Assembly: GCA_945876405.1 (NCBI GenBank)
Contig: CAMCOJ010000195.1
Location: forward strand, 1-5,030
From: an uncultured Ruminococcus sp.
Lineage (GTDB): Bacteria > Bacillota > Clostridia > Oscillospirales > Ruminococcaceae
Direction: 5' to 3'
Length of the DNA: 5,030 nt
Made by a program: the position numbers and the translations under genes. Each line of letters begins with the position of its first letter. Positions within the stretch are counted from its first letter, which is position 1. The notes beneath the pieces were generated by a model. The model was not told the origin of the DNA. It ran no database searches and saw nothing but the letters and a program-made list of their open reading frames with translations. Of the stretch, positions 1 through 5,030 are shown piece after piece.

Positions 1-2
1 TT

Positions 3-107
3 AATGAAGAGCAGTTTAAGTACGTTCAGATTCAGAAAAGACTTGACGACATGATGGAACAGAACAGAAAGATCAGTTCAATTATAAAAAACATCAGTTT
101 TCAGTAG
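3..107 (+). CDS. 3' end of an unidentified protein-coding gene (partial)
   Basis: The frame starting at base 3 is open from the window edge to a TAG at 105-107, giving 34 C-terminal residues that begin NEEQFKYVQIQKRLDDMM and end in KNISFQ. The peptide is polar and rich in Gln, Lys, Arg, Glu and Asp, with spaced hydrophobic residues that suggest an amphipathic or coiled-coil helix. No family can be named from so little. The call rests on the open frame, codon choices like those of the downstream operon (AGA for Arg, CAG for Gln, CTT for Leu), and the intrinsic terminator that begins 12 bases after the stop. The start lies outside the window. The terminator and new promoter that follow suggest it is not cotranscribed with the ABC transporter genes. 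Confidence 0.7.
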   Translation, partial: NEEQFKYVQIQKRLDDMMEQNRKISSIIKNISFQ

Positions 108-119
108 TTTAAACAATAG

Positions 120-150
120 TGCCGCAGTTATTTTACTGCGGCATTTTTTT
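120..150 (+). terminator. Intrinsic (Rho-independent) terminator after the first partial gene
   Basis: TGCCGCAGT (120-128) is perfectly complementary to ACTGCGGCA (135-143), giving a 9-bp GC-rich stem with a 6-nt loop. Seven T residues (144-150) follow immediately. It sits 12 bases after the TAG of the upstream gene and just before the promoter of the ABC operon, so it separates the two transcription units. Confidence 0.93.
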
Positions 151-161
151 GTGCGATTTTG

Positions 162-190
162 TTGATATGTGTAAATTTATATGCTATAAT
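162..190 (+). promoter_or_regulatory. Sigma-A type promoter with extended -10, for the ABC exporter operon
   Basis: The -35 box TTGATA (162-167, 5 of 6 consensus) is followed after exactly 17 nt by a perfect TATAAT (185-190). The TG at 182-183 makes an extended -10 (TGCTATAAT). Transcription should start near 197-198, leaving a leader of about 60 nt before the ATG at 258. The box quality predicts a strong housekeeping promoter. An imperfect inverted repeat at 202-223 just downstream of the predicted start could modulate it. Confidence 0.88.
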
Positions 191-257
191 AGTATTTACC
201 TGATAGTGCATTAAAGTGCTGTCATAATAAAATTATTTATGTGTAGGAGGAAGAAAA

Positions 258-1199
258 ATGTCACTTGAAGTAAAGAATCTGTCTAAAAAATACGGAGAAA
301 AGACAGTCGTTGACAACCTCAGTTTTGAAATGAAAGAACCAGGGGTATATGCTCTGCTTGGAACCAACGGTGCCGGCAAGACAACATCAATCAGAATGAT
401 GCTCGGAATGCTCGCCCATGACAGCGGTGAAGTGCTCTGGAAGGGCAAACCTCTTGATGCAGTAAGCTGCAACGTCGGCTATCTTGCTGAGGAGAGGGGA
501 CTATACCCGAAGTATTCACTGATGGATCAGCTCGTTTATTTTGCTGAACTCAGAAACGTAAAAAAAAGCGAGGCACAGAAAAGAATAAAGTACTGGGCTG
601 AACGCTTTGAGGTTGAGGAGTACATTTATCCGGGAAAATCAAGCAAGGGTAAAACACTGCCACCTAAGAAGCCGGAGCAGCTTTCAAAGGGTAATCAGCA
701 GAAGATACAGCTTATCTCAGCTCTGATCTCAGACCCTGAGCTTCTCATTCTGGACGAACCGCTAAGCGGTCTTGATCCTGTAAATACTGACCTTTTCAAG
801 TCCGTTATCCATGAGCAGATTGACAAAAACAAGTTCCTTATTATGTCAAGTCATCAGATGCCGACTATTGAGGAATTCTGCACAGACATCACTATTCTCA
901 GCAAAAGCAAAACCGTTCTTCAGGGCAATCTCAATGACATCAAGAAGAGCTACGGACGCGTTAATCTCTTTATAAAGTGTGAAGGTGACATTCTTCCGCT
1001 TGTTGAAGAGTGCGGCATTCAGCTTCTGAATCACAAGGAAACTGAGTATCAGCTTAAGGTAACGGGTGATGATCAGGCTAATATTCTGCTTACAAAAATG
1101 ATTGAAAAGAAAATACTGATAGTCAGATTTGAACTCAGAGAGCCGTCACTGCATGAGATATTTGTAGAAAAGGTTGGTGGCGACAATGAAGAAAAGTGA
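258..1199 (+). CDS. ABC-2 exporter ATP-binding protein, YhaQ/NatA-like
   Basis: This 313-residue cytoplasmic ATPase powers the membrane exporter encoded by the next two genes. All ABC motifs are present: Walker A GTNGAGKT (35-42), signature LSKGN (142-146), Walker B LLILDEP (162-168, catalytic Glu167), D-loop SGLD (170-173) and H-loop His199. The Q-loop reads YLAEERGLYPK (75-85), with Glu at the usual Gln position. This is typical of the NatA/YhaQ-like subgroup (YLPEERGLYPK). Residues about 230-306 form the extra C-terminal domain seen in this subgroup (DUF4162-like), ending in EPSLHEIFVEKVG. A Lys/Pro-rich stretch (about 125-139) before the signature looks longer than usual. The start is well supported: AGGAGG at 245-250 lies 7 nt before the ATG. 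The gene is first in its operon, and its end overlaps the next gene by 14 nt. Na+ export as in NatAB is possible, but the substrate is unknown, so no symbol is assigned. Confidence 0.95.
   Translation: MSLEVKNLSKKYGEKTVVDNLSFEMKEPGVYALLGTNGAGKTTSIRMMLGMLAHDSGEVLWKGKPLDAVSCNVGYLAEERGLYPKYSLMDQLVYFAELRNVKKSEAQKRIKYWAERFEVEEYIYPGKSSKGKTLPPKKPEQLSKGNQQKIQLISALISDPELLILDEPLSGLDPVNTDLFKSVIHEQIDKNKFLIMSSHQMPTIEEFCTDITILSKSKTVLQGNLNDIKKSYGRVNLFIKCEGDILPLVEECGIQLLNHKETEYQLKVTGDDQANILLTKMIEKKILIVRFELREPSLHEIFVEKVGGDNEEK
1176..1180 (+). promoter_or_regulatory. Ribosome binding site that decides the start of the first permease
   Basis: GGTGG ends 5 nt before the ATG at 1186, inside the end of the ATPase gene. 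The longer alternative, TTG at 1174, has no purine-rich site at a workable distance and would use a weaker start codon, so ATG 1186 is preferred. The 14-nt overlap with the ATPase gene fits translational coupling. Confidence 0.6.
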
Positions 1200-2574
1200 A
1201 CTTCAGGGCTGGCAGAAGGTATTTTCATTCACATTTATCCAGAATTACAAAAGCAAGTCAGCTGTTATCGGACTTGTTCTGATGTGCGCACTTGTTATAT
1301 TTTCAGGTCCGCTTATGTCTCTGACAGCCGGCTCAGCCGCTGCAGACAAGCTTGCTGAGCTTGGTGAGTGCAAGATTGAGGATATGTACATCAAAAATGA
1401 TACAGAATATGATTTTGACACTTCAGCCTTTAAGGAAGAATACCCTTCATACAATAAGATAAATTATATTGAAACAGATGAGTCTACGGAGGAACTCCGG
1501 AAAAATCTCGGAGAAGAGGGACTCAGAAACATTGTTTTTCACATAAGCTTTGACGGTGAAAAATATATCATGTCTTTCGTTAAAGCAAAGGACAGTGAGA
1601 TAAGCACAATGAATGTCGGAAATTTTTCAGACAGTGCCAGAGAGTTTTTCTTCGACTCACGAATGGCACAGTGCGGGGTTTCAGAAGAAGCTGTGAATTA
1701 TATCAATTCGGAAAAGGAAGCTTCCGTAGTGGATATTTCTGAGATTTCTGATGATGATGAAAAGGATGAACTCAATCCGGTTGTAATGATGTCGGTTACA
1801 ATCTATGCTTTTATTATAATGATGATTGTCCTTGTATCAAGTCAGCAGATTGCGGTAAGTCTTGTCACTGAAAAATCCTCAAAGGTAATGGAAACTCTCC
1901 TGCTTTCAGTTCGTCCGCTTGCGATTATAGTCGGCAAGATAACAGGTACGATGGCCGTGCTTGTCTGCAATTTTGTTCTGTTTATCATTTCAGGATGTAT
2001 TTCCGGTATAATAACATCAGTTATGTTTTCAAAGAAATTTGACGAGGTGCTTTCAGTTACACTGGAAAAAATGGCGGCCGAGGATTTTTCCACACAGGCA
2101 GATCCGACGGCACTGGCAGGATTTTCGATAAGTCCGGGAAGAATTATTTTCGGAATATTTGCTGTGGTGTTTACGACAATCCTTGCATATCTTTTCTACG
2201 CTGTTATTTCAGGAATTACCGGTGCTTCGTGCAGCAGTATGGAGGATCTTCAGAGCGGAAGTGCATTCATTTCCCTGTCAACAGTGCTTGGTATATATAT
2301 GGTTATGGGTGCCGCTATGGCAAACAGTCCTGTTTTTGACAAGGTCACATATTTCTTCCCGTTCTCAGGCATCTATGTGGTTCCGATACACTATATTTTC
2401 GGAAAGGCCGGGCTTTCAGATTTGTTTATAATCTGGGCTGAGATAATTATTCTTACAGTGCTTCTGTTCAGATTTACTGCGAATATTTATCAGGCACTTG
2501 TTTACCACAAGGGCGAGAGACTTAAACTCAGGGATATTATCAGGCTCTCAAAAGCCCGGAAAGGACAGGGATGA
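1186..2574 (+). CDS. ABC-2 type exporter permease, first subunit (NatB/YhaP-like)
   Basis: This 462-residue membrane protein (from ATG 1186) is a transmembrane half of the exporter energised by the preceding ATPase. A cytoplasmic N-terminus and TM1 (about 26-46) are followed by a large, hydrophilic, probably extracytoplasmic domain (about 50-197) ending in an acidic cluster SDDDEKDE. Further hydrophobic segments lie near 199-219, 252-280, 319-345, 361-380, 388-404 and 411-430. Between the second and third segments, SLVTEKSSKVMETLLLSVRP (225-244) is the conserved cytoplasmic motif of ABC-2 permeases, expected to contact the ATPase. The tail (about 439-462) is basic, with KGERLKLRD. The architecture matches COG1668-like NatB/YhaP permeases and is shared with the next gene, its paralogue. 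It overlaps the ATPase gene by 14 nt and the next gene by 4 nt (ATGA), so the three are one translationally coupled operon. A TTG start at 1174 would add only four residues. Confidence 0.92.
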   Translation: MKKSELQGWQKVFSFTFIQNYKSKSAVIGLVLMCALVIFSGPLMSLTAGSAAADKLAELGECKIEDMYIKNDTEYDFDTSAFKEEYPSYNKINYIETDESTEELRKNLGEEGLRNIVFHISFDGEKYIMSFVKAKDSEISTMNVGNFSDSAREFFFDSRMAQCGVSEEAVNYINSEKEASVVDISEISDDDEKDELNPVVMMSVTIYAFIIMMIVLVSSQQIAVSLVTEKSSKVMETLLLSVRPLAIIVGKITGTMAVLVCNFVLFIISGCISGIITSVMFSKKFDEVLSVTLEKMAAEDFSTQADPTALAGFSISPGRIIFGIFAVVFTTILAYLFYAVISGITGASCSSMEDLQSGSAFISLSTVLGIYMVMGAAMANSPVFDKVTYFFPFSGIYVVPIHYIFGKAGLSDLFIIWAEIIILTVLLFRFTANIYQALVYHKGERLKLRDIIRLSKARKGQG

Positions 2575-3695
2575 GAATTATGGGAAAAGTATTAAAGTTT
2601 ACATTTAAACAGCATGTATCCACAAAGTCATACAGGTTTACAACAGTGATTATTGCTGCCATACTGATAATCGGATGCATTGCAGGTTTTAAGATAGCTG
2701 AGAGTGTGTCAGGAAGCAAAACAGTTTCAGATATCGACACGGTTTTTGTGTGCGATTCAAGTTTGCTCAGCGGCACTGACTACAGTGTTCTTCATGAATC
2801 AGGAGACAAACTTTTTGAAAATGTAAAGTTTGTCAGTGCACAGACAGATGATATTGAAGAAGCAGCAAAGGAAGCCGCTTCCTGCAGTGATCATTCATGC
2901 GTTCTCGAGCTTAAAAATGACGAACAGGGAAAATTCATCATTCGTATAATAAAGCCGGAGGGATTTGCTGCAGAAAAGAAGAGTGCAAAAAATCTTTCCG
3001 AATTTGTAAAGGATAATCTCAGGTTTGCCATTTTTGAAAAATCCGGACTCACAGATGTTCAGAAAAATGAACTTCTCACCCATACAGAGATAAAGATGTC
3101 TGTGGCAGGTGAGGACGGAAACTCCGAAGATGCTGAGATGCTCAGAAACTTTATTCCGGTCTTCATAGGACTTCTTCTTTATATGATGCTCTGTATTTAC
3201 GGACAGGGCGTTGCAAGGTGCGTGGTTGCTGAAAAGGATTCAAAGATGATGGAAACACTTCTTGTTATGACACGTCCTTATGACATGATTTTCGGCAAGA
3301 TTTTCGGAATGTACTTTGCAGCAGTTCTTCAGCTTTCCGTATGGATTGCCTCACTTGGTGCAGGCATGCTTGCCGGTATAAAGATGTCCGGCGGTGCAGG
3401 TGAGAAGGCGATGGAATTTATCAGTATGCTTTCTGAAAAAGGCGGTTTCTCACCTTTGGCGATGGTTATTGCAGTGATTTCACTGTTTGTCGGATTCCTT
3501 CTCTATGTTGCACTTGCTGCATTTACCGGAACATTTGCTTCAAAGACAGAGGAAGTAAACAACTATTACGGCATTTACACTATGGTAATAGTAGTATGCT
3601 GGATATTCCCGTATATGAACCAGCTCAACGGAAATGAACATATGCAGCATTCTCAGACTTGTTCCGTTCACAGCACCGTTTGCAATTCCTGCTGA
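2571..3695 (+). CDS. ABC-2 type exporter permease, second subunit, frameshifted (N-terminal 374 codons)
   Basis: This is the second NatB/YhaP-like permease, the likely partner of the first in a heterodimeric exporter. It has TM1 (about 23-40), an extracytoplasmic domain (about 45-190), TM2 (about 193-212) and the conserved cytoplasmic motif VVAEKDSKMMETLLVMTRP (218-236), then further TMs near 240-270, 295-322 and 333-348. The frame then degenerates: after GNEHM (354-358) it reads a Cys/His/Ser-rich tail of 16 residues with no family character. The genuine end (LVPFTAPFAIPADVLIG onward) lies in the +1 frame up to TAA 3868-3870. The whole gene is therefore 2571-3870, and removing one base near 3636-3650 would give about 432 residues, close to the 462 of its paralogue. 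The start ATG 2571 overlaps the preceding stop, with AAGGA at 2561-2565. ATG 2580, three codons in, is an alternative. A sequencing or assembly error and a true mutation are both possible. Confidence 0.85.
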   Translation: MRIMGKVLKFTFKQHVSTKSYRFTTVIIAAILIIGCIAGFKIAESVSGSKTVSDIDTVFVCDSSLLSGTDYSVLHESGDKLFENVKFVSAQTDDIEEAAKEAASCSDHSCVLELKNDEQGKFIIRIIKPEGFAAEKKSAKNLSEFVKDNLRFAIFEKSGLTDVQKNELLTHTEIKMSVAGEDGNSEDAEMLRNFIPVFIGLLLYMMLCIYGQGVARCVVAEKDSKMMETLLVMTRPYDMIFGKIFGMYFAAVLQLSVWIASLGAGMLAGIKMSGGAGEKAMEFISMLSEKGGFSPLAMVIAVISLFVGFLLYVALAAFTGTFASKTEEVNNYYGIYTMVIVVCWIFPYMNQLNGNEHMQHSQTCSVHSTVCNSC

Positions 3696-3870
3696 TGTGC
3701 TTATAGGCAACACAAGTATCATGATTGCAGTTATCAGCACATTGCTTGTTATTCTTTCAACTGCAGTGGTTGTGTTTGCTGCAGCAAAGGTGTACAAGGC
3801 ATTTGTTCTCTACAGGGGTGAACCTCTGAAGATTAAGGATGCCCTCAGGATTGTGAAGAGAAAAGGATAA
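3634..3870 (+). pseudogene. Out-of-frame C-terminal part of the second permease
   Basis: This frame carries the missing end of the preceding permease, not a separate gene. From about 3649 it reads ILRLVPFTAPFAIPADVLIG, then a hydrophobic segment (IMIAVISTLLVILSTAVVVF), then AAKVYKAFVLYRGEPLKIKD and a basic tail. It lines up with the end of the first permease (FFPFSGIYVVP, then ANIYQALVYHKGERLKLRD), with PF, P, Y-A-V, G-E and LK-D at matching spacings. The ATG at 3634 has no ribosome binding site, and the frame is closed upstream by TGA at 3616-3618, so independent translation is unlikely. Without it, the truncated permease would lose its last membrane segment and the VPF loop. The fragment ends 16 nt before the operon terminator. 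Confidence 0.85.
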
Positions 3871-3885
3871 TTACGACAATAAGAT

Positions 3886-3926
3886 AAAAACCCGGCTTCA
3901 GTGATCTGACTGTGCCGGGTTTTTTT
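3886..3926 (+). terminator. Intrinsic terminator of the ABC exporter operon
   Basis: CCCGGC (3891-3896) pairs with GCCGGG (3914-3919). An upper stem CAGT/ACTG (3899-3902 with 3909-3912) continues across a small internal loop, with a GATCTG hexaloop. The A-run 3886-3890 faces the T-run 3920-3926, so the stem can extend and may work to some degree in both directions. It begins 16 nt after the stop at 3868-3870. Confidence 0.9.
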
Positions 3927-3960
3927 ATGCAATATATTTTGGTGATATAAGGGCAGATTC

Positions 3961-3989
3961 TTGATATTTCATTTTTTATATGGTATCAT
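3961..3989 (+). promoter_or_regulatory. Sigma-A type promoter with extended -10, for the AAA ATPase gene
   Basis: TTGATA (3961-3966) is separated by 17 nt from TATCAT (3984-3989, 5 of 6 consensus). TG at 3981-3982 makes an extended -10. The predicted start is near 3996, giving a short leader of about 30 nt that contains AAGGAG (4011-4016), 9 nt before the ATG at 4026. The terminator just upstream means the ATPase gene is transcribed independently of the exporter. The box layout closely resembles the promoter at 162-190. Confidence 0.82.
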
Positions 3990-4025
3990 AGTATGGTAAG
4001 ATAATAATAAAAGGAGACTTATTAT

Positions 4026-4987
4026 ATGTCTGCGAGGATTACAATTCACAATCTTGGACCCATAAATGACTGTACTATGGATCTTGAACATTTTACCGTG
4101 CTTACAGGCAAACAAGCGTCCGGAAAAAGCACTGTTGCCAAAGCAATCTATTTTTTTCGCACAATAAAGGATGATATTTGTGAGGATATTTTAAAATATA
4201 ATTTATTAGGAAATCCGTCAGAGCTGACCACAGTTATCCGAAGAACTCTTCGCAATAAGTTTCTTCAGATGTTTGGGACGTCAAAAGCTATGAGTTCTGA
4301 CATGAGGTTAAGGTATGACTATTCTGATGATACATTTGTTGAAATTACACTTGAACTCAGAGAAGATGAAGACTTTATTAATCCTAAATATGTTTTTATA
4401 AAATTCAGCAACAATATTACAGACTATATATGCCGCAGAAATAAAAATAATAACTCTGAACGAAATGAAATCCAGTCTGAACTTAATGATTTATTCAGTG
4501 ATGATTATAATGCTGTCTTTATACCTGCCGGAAGAAGTCTTATTACTTTATTAACTTCTCAGCTTAATTATTTGTTTGCAACAATGGATGATGATCAGAA
4601 ACGAAGCATCGATTTTTGCACGCAGAAATACATTGAAAGAATATTGAAGATCCGGCCTTTATTTAATGACGGGTTAGATGGTCTTGCAGAACTGAAAAGC
4701 AATATGATAAAACTTGATAAAAAGGCTGTTTCAATGGCACTTAATCGTATTTCCAAAGTATTAAAAGGGAGATATGTCTTTGCTAACGGAGAAGAGAGAC
4801 TGTATCTTACCGATAATCATGATAATACAGACAGGTTTGTAAAAATCAATTACACCTCTTCCGGCCAGCAGGAAACAGTATGGCTTTTCAATATACTGTT
4901 TCATATCCTGGTAACAAATTCAAAATCTTTTATTATTCTTGAAGAACCTGAAGCACATCTTTATCCTGATGCACAGAAAGATATTTC
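4026..4987 (+). CDS. ABC-class/OLD-like AAA ATPase, truncated at the contig end (partial)
   Basis: The ATG at 4026, with AAGGAG 9 nt upstream, opens a frame that runs off the window. About 320 residues are genuine. The N-terminus (ITIHNLGPINDCTMDL, then FTVLTGKQASGKSTVAKAIYFF) has the first strands and Walker A (GKQASGKST, 28-36) of RecF/SMC/OLD-type ATPases (AAA_15 or AAA_21-like). The middle region includes FIPAGRSLITLL (165-176), a motif I associate with this class. TSSGQQE (277-283) is the ABC-signature equivalent, and SFIILEEPEAHLYPDAQKDI (301-320) contains Walker B with its acidic pair and the following D-loop/His region. Such ATPases act in DNA repair or phage defence, often with a nuclease partner or a fused C-terminal Toprim domain. 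Any such domain or partner would lie beyond the break. The gene is AT-richer than the exporter genes and uses TTA for about 10 of 33 leucines, against none in the exporter ATPase, which suggests separate origin. Translation past 4987 is adapter. Confidence 0.88.
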
Positions 4988-5030
4988 CTGTCTCTTATAC
5001 ACATCTGACGCTGCCGACGATACTCCTTGT
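4988..5030. other. Illumina Nextera adapter contamination (non-genomic)
   Basis: CTGTCTCTTATACACATCT (4988-5006) is the 19-bp Tn5 mosaic end used in Nextera libraries. It is followed directly by GACGCTGCCGACGA (5007-5020), the Read-1 adapter arm in reverse complement. The next eight bases, TACTCCTT (5021-5028), are the reverse complement of AAGGAGTA, which I recognise as an i5 index of the Nextera set (x507). GT (5029-5030) fits the start of the P5 flank. The order of elements is that of a read running through a short insert. Genomic sequence therefore ends at about 4987. Read in the ATPase frame, this gives the artificial peptide CLLYTSDAADDTPC. Confidence 0.97.

Noticed and set aside
226..237. 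AATAA-AA-TTATT short palindrome in the leader of the exporter operon.
   Set aside because: It is a 5-bp all-AT stem with a 2-nt loop in AT-rich leader DNA, so it is too weak and likely by chance.
198..257. Possible riboswitch or attenuator in the exporter leader.
   Set aside because: The leader is only about 60 nt, with no terminator-like stem and T-run or known aptamer core. Only a weak hairpin is present.
1174..1185. TTG at 1174 as the start of the first permease.
   Set aside because: It has no ribosome binding site at a useful spacing, while ATG 1186 has GGTGG 5 nt upstream. The protein resumes family-like sequence only after that Met.
1842..2093. Minus-strand open frames opposite the permease and ATPase genes (also near 846-1034, 1245-1454, 2540-2776, 2895-3083 and 3540-3797).
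   Set aside because: They are shadows of well-supported plus-strand genes, with no family features.
2159..2431. Plus-strand open frame of about 90 codons inside the first permease.
   Set aside because: It is an alternate-frame shadow of the transmembrane region, and its translation has no recognisable domain.
3636..3660. Programmed ribosomal +1 frameshifting joining the two parts of the second permease.
   Set aside because: No slippery run, CTT-TGA-type site or stimulatory stem is visible, and ABC-2 permeases are not known to use recoding. Mutation or sequence error is simpler.
3979..3998. Direct repeat TATGGTA (3979-3985 and 3992-3998) around the -10 of the ATPase promoter.
   Set aside because: It is a short repeat, partly explained by the extended -10 sequence. 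It shows no symmetry or further copies to support an operator.
4988..5006. A Tn5-type 19-bp mosaic end, which could be taken as the terminus of a real transposon inserted in the ATPase gene.
   Set aside because: The bases that follow are the Nextera Read-1 arm, an i5 index and the P5 flank, not IS50 or any transposase gene. This is a library artefact.

Overview
The window looks like the end of a draft or metagenomic contig from a low-to-moderate GC Gram-positive bacterium. It has strong AGGAGG-type ribosome binding sites, sigma-A promoters with extended -10 elements, intrinsic terminators with T-tracts, AGA arginine codons and tightly overlapping genes. Codon use and protein style suggest a gut or rumen clostridial lineage of the Ruminococcus type. 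That placement is an inference, not something the sequence proves.

Layout. Positions 1-107 hold the last 34 codons of an unidentified gene, closed by a clean intrinsic terminator (120-150). A near-consensus promoter (162-190) then starts a three-gene operon. It encodes an ABC-2 type exporter: a YhaQ/NatA-like ATPase (258-1199), a first NatB/YhaP-like permease (1186-2574, overlapping the ATPase gene by 14 nt) and a second, paralogous permease (from 2571, ATGA overlap). The second permease is broken by a one-base frameshift near 3636-3650, and its last transmembrane segments and basic tail continue in another frame up to 3870. A terminator (3886-3926) ends the operon. The expected machine is an ATPase dimer driving a permease heterodimer in the cytoplasmic membrane. 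The exported substrate cannot be read from the sequence.

A second promoter (3961-3989), very similar to the first, drives an AT-richer gene from 4026. It encodes an ABC-class/OLD-like AAA ATPase with Walker A, a signature-like SSGQQE motif and a Walker B ending in EEPEAHLYP. Proteins of this class often belong to phage-defence or DNA-maintenance systems, but any partner gene lies beyond the window.

The last 43 bases (4988-5030) are not genomic. They match the Illumina Nextera mosaic end, the Read-1 adapter arm and an 8-nt i5 index. The ATPase gene is therefore truncated by untrimmed adapter, and the apparent C-terminal residues after about residue 320 are artificial. No tRNA, rRNA, CRISPR array, insertion sequence or convincing riboswitch was seen. 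There is no gene-free stretch over 300 bases.
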